The translations under genes were made by a program, and so were the position numbers. A stretch of DNA of 64,000 nt, taken from positions 2,108,001-2,172,000 of the forward strand of contig JAKGBX010000001.1 in NCBI GenBank assembly GCA_021555075.1, read 5' to 3'. The stretch is from Rhodobacteraceae bacterium LMO-JJ12 (GTDB lineage Bacteria; Pseudomonadota; Alphaproteobacteria; Rhodobacterales; Rhodobacteraceae). A model generated the notes under the pieces. The model was given only the letters and a program-made list of their open reading frames with translations, was not told where the DNA came from and did no database searches. Below, piece after piece: positions 21,931 through 31,111 of the stretch. Numbering within the stretch: the stretch's first letter is position 1; every line of letters begins with the position of its first letter.

Positions 21931-22310
21931 AATCGCCACCAGCGCGATACTGTATTCTCGTCTTTCCTGTCATGAAAATCTATTTAACCCTGTAACAACC
22001 GGCGCTGTTGCAGCGCCCACGCCAACGCGCACCCCCTGCACACCCTTGAAACAAACGCTCTGCGCCCATGTGCACTGGGTCTTGCCGGGCACCTGCAAAA
22101 TCAGAATCTATCGTGACCAATCACAATGATCCGCATGATCGCCATGAAAAGTTTTCACTCATAGGAAAGCGAAATTGCGCGTATAGGTCGGCAAACGCGC
22201 CGCCAATGTCGCAATCCAGCCAATCGGCAAAGCAACATTCTGGCATTCGTGGAGTCAGCAAACAGCCATGCCGCGGCGCCCTGCGCCCCGCCCAGACCAA
22301 GGATAAGCCC
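21931..22310. other. Intergenic region upstream of the corrinoid protein gene
   Basis: These 380 bases hold no gene with support. An in-frame extension of the corrinoid protein reaches back to 22068, but it has no ribosome binding site and no family-like sequence. I searched by eye for a cobalamin riboswitch (B12-box-like sequence) and for SAM or SAH riboswitch patterns and saw none. Confidence 0.4.
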
Positions 22311-23015
<705 letters not shown>

Positions 23016-23053
23016 ACATAAAAGGAGATGCGCCAATCGCGCACCCTACCCAT

Positions 23054-23698
23054 ATGATCCCAGACGATCAGACACTCACAGACTCCGGGCTGGCTCTGAA
23101 AAGCGCCGATTCCCGGATTCTGCTGATCGCCTGCGGTGCCCTGGCCCGCGAAATCCTCGCCCTGACCCGGATAAACGGCTGGGATCATATGGACCTGCAA
23201 TGCCTACCCGCCAATCTGCACCTCTATCCCGACAAGATCGTCGATGCCGTGGCCGAGACGGTTGCGCGCAACCGCGCCGCCTATGACCGTATCTTCGTGG
23301 TCTACGCCGATTGCGGCACCGGCGGGCAACTTCAGGCGAAATGCGACGAATTGGGCATCGAGATGGTCGCCGGCCCGCATTGCTATTCCTTTTATGAGGG
23401 CAATGATGCCTTCGCCGCGCGCGGCGACGACGACATGCGCTCGTTCTATCTCACCGATTTTCTGGTGCGCCAGTTCGACGCCTTCGTGTGGAAACCCATG
23501 GGCCTCGACCGCCATCCCGAACTGCGTGACATGATCTTCGGAAATTACCGAAAACTGGTCTATCAGGCCCAGACCGACGATCCCAAACTGCTTGAGCTTG
23601 CCCGCGAACGCGCCGACCGATTAGGGCTCGAATTCGAACACCGCGTCACCGGCTACGGCGATCTCGCAGTCGTCCTCAAGGATCAGGCCGAACGCTGA
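23054..23698 (+). CDS. DUF1638 protein linked to corrinoid methyltransferase
   Basis: The 214-residue protein belongs to DUF1638, which is often found beside corrinoid methyltransferase genes. It has LIACGALAREI at the N-terminus, FVVYADCGTGGQL (about residue 80) and GPHCYSFYEGNDAF. The conserved Cys residues suggest a metal or thiol role. No biochemical function is established to my knowledge. It follows the corrinoid gene by 38 bases. The only strong ribosome binding site (AAAGGAG, 23021-23027) is 26 bases ahead of the ATG, too far for normal use, so the true start could be a non-standard codon or be reached by coupling. Confidence 0.8.
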   Translation: MIPDDQTLTDSGLALKSADSRILLIACGALAREILALTRINGWDHMDLQCLPANLHLYPDKIVDAVAETVARNRAAYDRIFVVYADCGTGGQLQAKCDELGIEMVAGPHCYSFYEGNDAFAARGDDDMRSFYLTDFLVRQFDAFVWKPMGLDRHPELRDMIFGNYRKLVYQAQTDDPKLLELARERADRLGLEFEHRVTGYGDLAVVLKDQAER

Positions 23699-23705
23699 CC
23701 CGCCC

Positions 23706-23750
23706 CTTCATCTTGCCGAAAATATCCCGGGGTCCGGGGCAGCGCCCCGG
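23706..23750 (+). repeat. Dispersed intergenic repeat, copy 2 (with hairpin)
   Basis: CTTCATCTTGCC is followed by an AAAATATCCCGGGG block and then a 7-bp hairpin (23734-23740 with 23744-23750). It lies in the gap between the convergent DUF1638 and sufE genes, eight bases past the DUF1638 stop, so it could also act as a terminator. Confidence 0.65.
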
Positions 23751-23794
23751 CGCGCCAGGTCAATTCATCCCCTGCCAATTCATCCCTAGCCAAT

Positions 23795-24205
23795 TCACGC
23801 CGCCTCTGCCGCCACTGCCCTGATCCGCTCGATCATCGCCCGCACCCCGTTGGAACGCTGCGCCGACAGATGCTCATCCAGCCCCAGCCGTGCCAATTCG
23901 GCATGCGCATCCACCGCGCTCACCTCGCCCACCGGCAAGTCGTCAAACAGCTTGCGCAGCACCGCAATCAGCCCGCGCACAATCATCGCGTCCGAGTCAC
24001 CGGTAAAAGAAAACACGCCGCCTTCGATTCTGGGATGCAGCCACACCTGGCTCGCACAGCCATCCACCTTGGTCGCAGGCACCTTCAACGCCTCGTCCAA
24101 CGGGTCCATAGCCTTGCCCAATTCGATCACATGAGCATAGCGCGCCTCCCAGTCTTCCAGAAACTCGAAATCTTCGACAATCTCTTCAAAGGCTTGTGTC
24201 GCCAT
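23795..24205 (-). CDS. sufE: SufE-family sulfur acceptor
   Basis: SufE accepts persulfide sulfur from the cysteine desulfurase SufS and passes it to the Fe-S assembly machinery. The 136-residue protein has the active Cys in KVDGCASQVWL (about residue 50) and the FTGDSDAMIVRGLIAVL helix region. The ATG at 24205 gives the typical length; the frame start at 24274 adds an atypical extension. It is a single gene facing DUF1638 and divergent from the lipoprotein gene; the suf operon is elsewhere. Confidence 0.93.
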   Translation of the reverse strand: MATQAFEEIVEDFEFLEDWEARYAHVIELGKAMDPLDEALKVPATKVDGCASQVWLHPRIEGGVFSFTGDSDAMIVRGLIAVLRKLFDDLPVGEVSAVDAHAELARLGLDEHLSAQRSNGVRAMIERIRAVAAEAA

Positions 24206-24324
24206 GTCCGGCCCTCTTTTTGCGCCCCTTTGAGATACGCAGCACACTACCAAAGGTCCAGTGTGTCTTTTCAACGCGCCTGATATGCGCTAACCCAGTG
24301 AAAAGAGAAACTTGGGCAGATATC

Positions 24325-24831
24325 ATGCGGAAATCACTTCTGGCGCTTCTCGTGGCAACGATGACGCTTTCGGCCTGTGGCAGCATACGCGATTCGGCCG
24401 TTAATCCGTTCAACTGGTTCGGCCGATCCCGCGCCGAGGCAGCACCCCAAGGCACGACCAATGCACTGATCCCGAAACGCAGCGGCATTTTCGCGCGTCG
24501 CGCCCCCGGTCCCTATGCCGGTATTCCTGTCGCCACGATCAAGGATCTGGCCGTCGATCGCGCTGCCGGTGGCGCCATCATCCGGGTCACGGGTGTGGCC
24601 GCGCAACAGGGCCCCTATGAAGTGCAACTGGTCAAGGATGAAGACGCCGCGGACGGCACACTCAGCTATACGCTCAAAGCCCTGCGCACACCCACACGGC
24701 TTGTCGGTCCTGAAACCAGCCGCGAAGTTGTGGCGGCGCAGTTCGTCACCGACGGCGATCTCGCAGGCATCCGTACAATCCGCGTCAATGGCGCACAGAA
24801 CGCCCGCAGCACCTCTCGCGGCCGCTTCTAA
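24325..24831 (+). CDS. Hypothetical lipoprotein
   Basis: The 168-residue protein starts with a type II signal peptide, KSLLALLVATMTLSAC, whose Cys at about residue 18 would be lipidated. A DSAVNPFNWFG segment and a single compact domain follow (IRVTGVAAQQGPYEVQLV to the C-terminus). No enzyme motif is visible. It is a predicted envelope lipoprotein of unknown role, of a kind common in Rhodobacterales. It is divergent from sufE and converges with rnd. Confidence 0.82.
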   Translation: MRKSLLALLVATMTLSACGSIRDSAVNPFNWFGRSRAEAAPQGTTNALIPKRSGIFARRAPGPYAGIPVATIKDLAVDRAAGGAIIRVTGVAAQQGPYEVQLVKDEDAADGTLSYTLKALRTPTRLVGPETSREVVAAQFVTDGDLAGIRTIRVNGAQNARSTSRGRF

Positions 24832-24880
24832 ACCCTACCCGCGTGCCGTGGGCAATCTGCCCACCACCACGCCATTGGCC

Positions 24881-26038
24881 TTAAAGCTCTACAACCACTA
24901 CATTTTGCCCCTTGGCAGCCAGCGCAATCTTCCCCTCACAAAGCCTGAGCGCATCTTCGCCAAAAACCTCAGAGCGCCAGCCCTTAAGCGCCCGCACATC
25001 ACGCTTGCCCGCAGCCATCGCATCAAGATCCGAGGTTGAGGCGATCAGCTTCGCGGCCACCCCAACGCTCTCGCTCTTGGCCTTTAGCAACACACGCAAA
25101 AGATCGGCCAACGCCGGATTCACCTGTAGCTTGTCGCGGTTGGTATCCACCTTCGGCATATCCTCGGGCGCACAGTCCAAACCCTGCTTGACCGCCGCCA
25201 GAATCCCGTCGGCGATCTCGCCCTTGCGCGCCTCACGCAAAAGCAGTCTCGAACGCCCCAGATCCGTCAGGTTGGCTGGCTTGGTTGACGCCAGTTCAAC
25301 CAGCGCCTCATCCTTGAAAACCCGGTTGCGCGGCACGTTGCGCGACTGGGCATAGCCTTCGCGAAACCGCGCCAATTCGCGCACAATCGCCATGAAGCGC
25401 CCAGAATTGGTGCGTGTCTTTACCCGTTTCCACGCTTCCGAGGGTTTCACCTCGTAGGTTTCGGGATTGGTCAGAATCTCCAATTCCTCGCGCACCCATT
25501 TCTCGCGGTCGCGCTTGATCAATTCCTTGCTCAGGTATTCGTAAATCACCCGCAGATGCGTCACATCCGCCAAGGCATAGGTCTTTTGCGCCTCGGTCAA
25601 CGGGCGGCGCGACCAGTCGGTAAACCGCGAGGTCTTGTCGACGCCATCCTTGGCGATCTTGCGCACCAGCGTCTCATATCCCACCTGTTCGCCAAAACCA
25701 CAGACCATCGCCGCGACCTGCGTATCAAACAGAGGTTCCGGCAGCACCCCGGCATCAATCTGGAATATCTCCAGATCCTGACGCGCCGCATGAAAGACCT
25801 TCACTACATCGGTGTCGCGAAACAACTCGTAAAGCGGCTCCAGGGAAAGCCCCTCGCTCAGAGTATCAACCAGAACCGCATTCTCGTTGCCCTCCCCCGG
25901 GAACGCCATCTGCAACAGGCAAAGCTTCGAGTAATACGTCCGCTCGCGCAGGAATTCCGTGTCGAGTGTTACGTAAGAATGCTGGCGCGCATCCGTGCAG
26001 AATTCGGCAAGTTCCTGGGTGGTTGTGAGGGTGCGCAT
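24881..26038 (-). CDS. rnd: Ribonuclease D
   Basis: RNase D is a 3'-5' exoribonuclease that trims tRNA and other small RNAs. The 385-residue protein has a DEDDy exonuclease domain with the acidic motifs in TLDTEFLRE, VFHAARQDLE and YALADVTHL. HRDC domains follow (about residues 205-285 and a weaker second one). The start at 26038 (MRTLTTTQELAEFC) is family-like; upstream in-frame codons are ignored. No strong ribosome binding site is seen. It converges with the lipoprotein gene. Confidence 0.95.
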   Translation of the reverse strand: MRTLTTTQELAEFCTDARQHSYVTLDTEFLRERTYYSKLCLLQMAFPGEGNENAVLVDTLSEGLSLEPLYELFRDTDVVKVFHAARQDLEIFQIDAGVLPEPLFDTQVAAMVCGFGEQVGYETLVRKIAKDGVDKTSRFTDWSRRPLTEAQKTYALADVTHLRVIYEYLSKELIKRDREKWVREELEILTNPETYEVKPSEAWKRVKTRTNSGRFMAIVRELARFREGYAQSRNVPRNRVFKDEALVELASTKPANLTDLGRSRLLLREARKGEIADGILAAVKQGLDCAPEDMPKVDTNRDKLQVNPALADLLRVLLKAKSESVGVAAKLIASTSDLDAMAAGKRDVRALKGWRSEVFGEDALRLCEGKIALAAKGQNVVVVEL

Positions 26039-26177
26039 GGCGGCCTGTCTGTTATGGTTTTTTTTCGTGGCTTGGCGCGTTCTACGCGGTTTTTCCGGCG
26101 AAGGAAAGTTGCCGTGCACGCCAACGCAATACCCGATCAAATTGACAACCGCTACGGCGTCCCGCGGGCTTCCGGGC

Positions 26178-26660
26178 CTATTTCTGATAAAGCGGAATCG
26201 TCGAAATCGCCATCTTGGCCGACCCCTGCTGCACTTCGCGCGCATGCGAAATGTAAATCAGAGTCTGGTTCTTCTCGTCAAAAATCCGCTTCACATTCAA
26301 TGACTTGAGGATGATCGAGCGCCGCTCTGAAAACACCCGCTCGCCCTTGTTCGAGCGATCAATATCACCAATCCTGATCGGCCCCGTCTGGCTGCAACTG
26401 ATGGCCGAATTCGATGGGTCTTCAAACCAATTGCCGTTTTGCAATCGATCGATCACGCCGCGTTCGAAATACGATACATGACAGGTGATACCCTCGACAT
26501 CAGGATCGTCAAAAGCCTCAATAACGATATCATTGCCCAGCCAATCCACATCGACTTCACCAACCACCTCGGCGCGCAGTTGTCTTGGCACCCCTACAAG
26601 GATCAACGCGGCCAAAGCCGGCCAAAAGCACGCCGTTCGCGCCAAGCGAACAGCCATCAT
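26178..26660 (-). CDS. creA: CreA-family periplasmic protein
   Basis: This 160-residue protein has a signal peptide (hydrophobic residues ~9-24, likely cut after LRA near residue 30) and the CreA family pattern GEVDVDWLGNDIVIEAFDDP, a later GITCHVSYFERG with one Cys and a second Cys in ISCSQTGP. CreA is a conserved periplasmic protein of unknown biochemical role. Its start codon overlaps the stop of a 24-codon frame as ATGA, so it is probably translated by coupling. A second ATG follows at once (26657). Confidence 0.9.
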   Translation of the reverse strand: MMAVRLARTACFWPALAALILVGVPRQLRAEVVGEVDVDWLGNDIVIEAFDDPDVEGITCHVSYFERGVIDRLQNGNWFEDPSNSAISCSQTGPIRIGDIDRSNKGERVFSERRSIILKSLNVKRIFDEKNQTLIYISHAREVQQGSAKMAISTIPLYQK

Positions 26661-26731
26661 CTCAATCCGAAAAAGGACAGAATGGCGAGTATGATGACGA
26701 TCAGACCGATGATATAAATAACGCGGTTCAC
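26657..26731 (-). CDS. 24-residue single-span membrane microprotein upstream of creA
   Basis: A GTG-started frame (GTG at 26731) encodes 24 residues beginning MNRVIYIIGLIVIILAI and ending GLR. Almost the whole peptide is one hydrophobic membrane span with a basic residue at each end. A good GGAG (26744-26741) lies nine bases before the GTG. Its TGA overlaps the creA ATG. The strong ribosome binding site, the tight overlap and the non-random composition argue for a real gene. The function is unknown; a membrane-anchored regulator or a translational lead-in for creA are the simplest options. Confidence 0.7.
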   Translation of the reverse strand: MNRVIYIIGLIVIILAILSFFGLR

Positions 26732-26863
26732 GGGAACGCTCTCCTGGGGCTGTTGCTAGACGGCAAGCATCAATTGCCGTGCCTCACCTCATAACAACGC
26801 CCCAAACGCAGTTTTGTTCCAATTTTTCTTCAGGCTCACGTGGCGGGCGGCACCCCCCTGCCG

Positions 26864-27457
26864 TCACCCAATAAAAACCGGCGCCCGCTCACCGCTCGCA
26901 AACCGTCGCAGCACTGCCGGATAGAGCACATGCTCCTGCTCCAGCACCCGCGCCGCCAGGGCTTCGGGCGTATCACCGGGCAGCACCGGCACGCGCGCCT
27001 GCCCCAAAATCGGCCCATCGTCCAACTCGGCAGTCACTTCATGCACCGTACACCCGGCCTCCGAATCGCCCGCCTCCAACGCCCGCGCATGGGTGTTGAG
27101 CCCGCGATACTTCGGCAGCAGCGACGGGTGAATATTCAACATACGCCCGGCATAGTGGTCAATGAAAACCGGCGTCAGAATCCGCATGAACCCGGCCAGA
27201 CAAACGATGTCAGCACCGCTGGTATCAATGATGGAAATAAGTTCTTTTTCAAAGGCTTCCCGATCACCCTTAAAGTCTCGGTGATCGACAACCGCAGTCG
27301 CCACGCCACGCTCGGCCGCCTTGAGCAATCCGCCCGCGCCCGCGCTGTTGGCCACCACCAGACAGGGCTCTGCCGGATGATCGCCACACATACTCTCAAC
27401 CAGCGACACCATATTCGAGCCACCGCCCGAAATCAGAATCGCCACGCGTTTTTTCAC
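26864..27457 (-). CDS. purN: Phosphoribosylglycinamide formyltransferase PurN
   Basis: PurN transfers a formyl group from 10-formyl-tetrahydrofolate to GAR, the third step of purine synthesis. The 197-residue protein has the GAR-binding [10 protein letters not shown] near the N-terminus and the catalytic block [16 protein letters not shown] (Asn and His, about residues 109-124). [16 protein letters not shown] carries the catalytic Asp. It overlaps the purM stop by four bases (ATGA), showing coupled expression with purM. Confidence 0.97.
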   Translation of the reverse strand: MKKRVAILISGGGSNMVSLVESMCGDHPAEPCLVVANSAGAGGLLKAAERGVATAVVDHRDFKGDREAFEKELISIIDTSGADIVCLAGFMRILTPVFIDHYAGRMLNIHPSLLPKYRGLNTHARALEAGDSEAGCTVHEVTAELDDGPILGQARVPVLPGDTPEALAARVLEQEHVLYPAVLRRFASGERAPVFIG

Positions 27458-28497
27458 AGCTTGCCCTCATAGCGCACGCCGGTTCCCTCACTCACCCGGC
27501 CCAGCTCGAACACCGCCTCTCCGGCCTCCTGCAACAGCGCCTTCAATGCCGCCGCACGCCCGGCGTCCACCACCAGAATCATGCCAATACCGCAGTTGAA
27601 GGTCTTGAGCATCTCCGCCTCGGCCAGACCACCGGTCGCCGCCAGCCACTTGAACACCTCGGGCAATTCCCAGGCCCCCAGATCCACCTCAGCGCCCAGC
27701 CCCTCGGGCAACACCCGCGGCAGGTTCTCGCTCAAACCCCCGCCGGTGATGTGGGCCAACCCGTGCACGCCACCCGCCCGGATCGCCGCCAGCGCCTGTT
27801 TCACATAAAGCCGCGTCGGCGCCAGCAACGCCGCCCCCAACGTGCCGTCGCCCCAGGGACAATCGGCGTCCCATCCCAGCCCGCTCACCTCGACCAGCTT
27901 GCGCACGAGGGAATAACCGTTGGAATGCACCCCGTTTGAGCCAAGCCCAAGCAGAACATCGCCCGCGCCGACACCGCTTGGCAAATCGCCGCCCCGCTCC
28001 ATCGCGCCGACGGCAAAGCCCGCCAGATCGAAATCGCCATCAGGATACATCCCCGGCATCTCCGCCGTCTCGCCGCCGATCAACGCACAGCCCGACAGCG
28101 CACAGCCCTCGGCAATCCCCTCGATGATGCGCGCCGCCACATCCACATCCAACTTCCCCGTGGCAAAGTAATCGAGGAAAAACAGCGGCTCTGCCCCCTG
28201 ACAGACCAGATCGTTGACACACATCGCCACCAGATCGATCCCAACACCGTCAACCTCACCGGTATCAATCGCAATCCGCAGCTTGGTGCCAACCCCATCT
28301 GTGGCCCCCACAAGAATCGGGTCCTCATACCCGGCGGCCTTGAGATCGAACAGCGCGCCAAACCCGCCCAACCCCGACATCACACCGGGGCGCGCCGTGC
28401 GCTTGGCCGCCGGCTTGATCCGCTCGACAAGGGCGTTGCCCGCATCGATGTCCACACCCGCCTGCGCATAGGTGATCGCGTTTGTCTTCTCAGCCAT
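27454..28497 (-). CDS. purM: Phosphoribosylformylglycinamidine cyclo-ligase PurM
   Basis: PurM closes the imidazole ring of AIR from FGAM with ATP. The 347-residue protein has the family blocks [36 protein letters not shown] and [26 protein letters not shown] follows. The ATG at 28497 follows GGAG and is preferred over the upstream start at 28554. It is the first gene of a two-gene purM-purN operon. Repeat copy 3 lies 80 bases upstream of its start. Confidence 0.97.
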   Translation of the reverse strand: MAEKTNAITYAQAGVDIDAGNALVERIKPAAKRTARPGVMSGLGGFGALFDLKAAGYEDPILVGATDGVGTKLRIAIDTGEVDGVGIDLVAMCVNDLVCQGAEPLFFLDYFATGKLDVDVAARIIEGIAEGCALSGCALIGGETAEMPGMYPDGDFDLAGFAVGAMERGGDLPSGVGAGDVLLGLGSNGVHSNGYSLVRKLVEVSGLGWDADCPWGDGTLGAALLAPTRLYVKQALAAIRAGGVHGLAHITGGGLSENLPRVLPEGLGAEVDLGAWELPEVFKWLAATGGLAEAEMLKTFNCGIGMILVVDAGRAAALKALLQEAGEAVFELGRVSEGTGVRYEGKL

Positions 28498-28576
28498 GGC
28501 CCATCTCCGCCCGCAAATATTCACGCCAGCCCCTAGCCCATCTGCCCCGCCCATGCAACGCGGCGCAGGTATCCGG

Positions 28577-28623
28577 CTTCATCTTGCCAGAAATATCCCG
28601 GGGGTGTGGGGGCTGGCCCCCAC
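28577..28623 (+). repeat. Dispersed intergenic repeat, copy 3 (with hairpin)
   Basis: CTTCATCTTGCC is followed by AGAAATATCCCGGGGG and an 8-bp inverted repeat (28606-28613 with 28616-28623). It lies between the sulfotransferase-like gene and purM. It shares 21 of the first 22 bases with copy 2. Confidence 0.65.
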
Positions 28624-28644
28624 TCTAGCCTGCGCCAAACACTC

Positions 28645-29676
28645 TTACCGTGTGAGTTCAGGGCACGACTCTTGGACGTGATCGAGAATAAGATTGGCCT
28701 GATCAAGTAACTCGCTCGCCATCGCCTTACTCGGATTGGGCATCTGCGCGAGTCGCTGCAACCTCAACCGTCCGCGCGCAACAGCCTCAGCCCGCACGGC
28801 GGCACTAACACGCCCCTTCGCCAACAGATCATCATACTCTGCGAGTTCCGCTTCTACGGCCGCTTCGTCTCGAAAAACTTTCGAAAACGAATCTGGTACA
28901 ACTGTATTGAACGTCTCAGAACCTCTGTTTTCCATCGCTGCACTAACAAATACCCGACGATTTGGCCCCGATATCTCGGGAATCTTCCTGGCGACGATCT
29001 GGGCGCGCAAAGCTGCCGCGAGCGACGGGGGAATTGAGACATTCACATTTCCAGCGCGATTGGAAATTTGCTCAATATCCGGCGATGCCCGTCCTGCCAC
29101 GCACTCGCTAAATCTCGTGAAAAAATCATCCGGCTCAATAGGGCATAGGATGACAGGGGCCAAATTTGACAACCGATCAGACACCGCCGCAAGTGATTTG
29201 CAACGGCCAAGTAAATTGATCTCCCAAGGAGATTTATACAGCCATCCGCTCCAGCAATACTCCGACATCACCAAAGGCACAGGCATGCGCACAGTTAGAA
29301 CTGTTCGTACGATGCGAAAGCGTTTGGCCAAGGCCTCCACCATATAATCATAGCTGCACAACGCTTCGGATGACATGAAATAGGTAAGCGAAGCATCCAG
29401 ATCGAGAGTCTCAACATTCCTGACCGAAGCCTCTTTCTTGTACATGATTTCTGTACCGGCGGCTCCGTTTGACCAGACCTTGATACCGTTTCCTATCCAA
29501 ACCAGGTCAAGCGCCTTGGAGACGGAATGAGAGTCCATGCAAAAGAGTTTTTGAATCGTTGAAGTTGCGCATTTTGGAAACCCAGCATGCAAAATAAGTT
29601 CCGGTAAATCAGCCAAGGAATCACCCCATAAAACAGGTCTTCCAACCTCAATATTGTGATGCTGGGCCCCATTCAA
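28645..29676 (-). CDS. Sulfotransferase-like P-loop protein
   Basis: The 343-residue protein carries LILHAGFPKCATSTIQKLF near residue 30. This resembles the 5'-phosphosulfate-binding loop of PAPS-dependent sulfotransferases, and many roseobacter homologues with such a loop are annotated as sulfotransferases. A possible 3'-phosphate-binding segment is RFRIVRTVLTVRMP (about residues 118-131). The remainder is not recognisable. The gene is clearly lower in G+C than its neighbours and sits next to a tRNA, consistent with transfer. It may modify a surface glycan; the substrate is unknown. Confidence 0.6.
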   Translation of the reverse strand: MNGAQHHNIEVGRPVLWGDSLADLPELILHAGFPKCATSTIQKLFCMDSHSVSKALDLVWIGNGIKVWSNGAAGTEIMYKKEASVRNVETLDLDASLTYFMSSEALCSYDYMVEALAKRFRIVRTVLTVRMPVPLVMSEYCWSGWLYKSPWEINLLGRCKSLAAVSDRLSNLAPVILCPIEPDDFFTRFSECVAGRASPDIEQISNRAGNVNVSIPPSLAAALRAQIVARKIPEISGPNRRVFVSAAMENRGSETFNTVVPDSFSKVFRDEAAVEAELAEYDDLLAKGRVSAAVRAEAVARGRLRLQRLAQMPNPSKAMASELLDQANLILDHVQESCPELTR

Positions 29677-29802
29677 TCAATAACGGTCATGATTTTCCCT
29701 ATTCCGTCCTGCTCACACGAATCAAAGCCCCCACTCTCCCGCCCTTCTCAAACACGCCCCGGCTTGACCTCGCGCGCCCACCTGCTAACAAAAGCGCCGG
29801 AG

Positions 29803-29879
29803 GGGCCTGTAGCTCAACTGGTTAGAGCAGAGCGCTCATAACGCTTTGGTTGCGGGTTCAAGTCCTGCCGGGCCTACCA
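29803..29879 (+). tRNA. tRNA with CAT anticodon (probably tRNA-Ile2, alternatively tRNA-Met)
   Basis: The 77-base cloverleaf is complete with encoded CCA: acceptor 29803-29809 pairs with 29869-29875 (one G-T at the end), D arm AGCTCAACTGGTTAGAGC, anticodon CAT at 29837-29839 in loop CTCATAA, and a canonical T arm GCGGG/CCTGC. CAT may decode Met, or AUA Ile after lysidine modification by TilS. The anticodon stem and variable region resemble E. coli tRNA-Ile2 more than its elongator tRNA-Met, so Ile2 is favoured. Confidence 0.95.
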
Positions 29880-29951
29880 AATCCCCCCGCGCCGCCAAGG
29901 CCCCGGTTTTCGTCGGCCCGTTGCCGGCCTCAAACCGGCTCAAAGGAGCGC

Positions 29952-31046
29952 ATGATGCCGCTGCCGCGCCTTGCCTTGATCACCCTCGCACTCTGCCTTC
30001 TTGGCGGGTTTGCCGGGCTGGCGGCCTCCTTCACGCCCCTGCCCCTGCCCTGGCTTCTGGGCAGCCTTGCAGCCTGTGCCACGCTCACCATCGGCTTTCC
30101 CCGCGCGCTTCCCACCGGCTATGAGTTTCCGCAGAATTTTCGCGTCGCCTTCATCGCCATGATCGGGCTGGTGATCGGCGCCCAGGTCTCGCCCGAATTG
30201 CTGAGCGCGCCCGGCGCGCTGGTGCTCTCGATGGGGGCCATGGTGCTCTTCGTGCCGCTCGCCTTCGCGGTCAACTACGCGATCTTTTACCGGATCGGCG
30301 GGTATGACCGCGCCACCGCGCTCTACAGCGCCGCCCCCGGCGGGCTGATCGAATCAATCGCCATGGGCGAAGCCGCGGGCGCCGATATCCGCCGCCTCGT
30401 TACCCAGCAATTCCTGCGAATCATCCTCGTCATCGGCCTCGTGCCGCTCGGCCTGTCGCTTTGGGAAGGTCACGCCGTCGGCAGCGCCGCGGGCATGGGC
30501 ACCAACACCACCGCCGCGGCCACCAACTGGCCGCTGCTCTTTGCCGCCCTCCTCATCGGAATCACCCTTGGCAGGCTCTTGCGCCTGCCCGCCTGGCAAC
30601 TCACCGGCGCACTCATGGTGTCCGCAGCCCTGGCGCTCTGGGGGCAACCCATCTCGGTGCCGGGATGGCTGCTCGGCCTCGCTCAGGTGATCGTGGGAAC
30701 CTCGCTCGGCGCGCGCTTTTCCGGCCTGTCGCGCGCCATGCTGCTGCGCGGTGTCTGGCTCTCATTGCTCTCGGTCGCCGCGATGCTTGCCATCGGCGCC
30801 GCCATTGCCCTCATCCTCATGCCCCTCTCGGGGCAGAATTTCGAAGTACTGCTGATCACCTTTGCTCCCGGCGGGGTCAACGAAATGGCGCTGGTGGCGT
30901 TATCGCTGCATGCCAACCCGGCCTTTGTTACCCTGCATCATGTCTTCCGTATCGCCGTCACGGTACTCTCGCTCGGGCTGGTCAACCGCTGGCTCAGGCG
31001 CTCCACCCCGCCTGCAGGGTCAGAACACGACCCAACGAAACTTTGA
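29952..31046 (+). CDS. AbrB/AmoA-type membrane transporter family protein
   Basis: The 364-residue protein is almost wholly hydrophobic with about ten predicted membrane spans in two similar halves (APGGLIESIAMGE near residue 120 and APGGVNEMALVAL near residue 305), the mark of the AbrB-duplicated family (PF05145). Members were once called ammonia monooxygenases, but the sequence has no oxygenase motif. A transport role is likely, with unknown substrate. AAGGAG lies just before two adjacent ATGs (29952 and 29955); spacing favours the second. Confidence 0.85.
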   Translation: MMPLPRLALITLALCLLGGFAGLAASFTPLPLPWLLGSLAACATLTIGFPRALPTGYEFPQNFRVAFIAMIGLVIGAQVSPELLSAPGALVLSMGAMVLFVPLAFAVNYAIFYRIGGYDRATALYSAAPGGLIESIAMGEAAGADIRRLVTQQFLRIILVIGLVPLGLSLWEGHAVGSAAGMGTNTTAAATNWPLLFAALLIGITLGRLLRLPAWQLTGALMVSAALALWGQPISVPGWLLGLAQVIVGTSLGARFSGLSRAMLLRGVWLSLLSVAAMLAIGAAIALILMPLSGQNFEVLLITFAPGGVNEMALVALSLHANPAFVTLHHVFRIAVTVLSLGLVNRWLRRSTPPAGSEHDPTKL

Positions 31047-31111
31047 CAGAACGCCCTCTCGGGGGTTACTGAACACTTGTTCATTTCACATCCGCCAAGG
31101 AGCTCATCCCC

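Noticed and set aside
21931-22310. Possible cobalamin, SAM or SAH riboswitch before the corrinoid protein gene
   Set aside because: No B12-box-like or known riboswitch core sequence could be recognised by eye; a covariance-model search would settle this.
29677-29802. Integration site or phage remnant at the CAT tRNA
   Set aside because: No integrase gene and no second copy of the tRNA 3' end were seen nearby.
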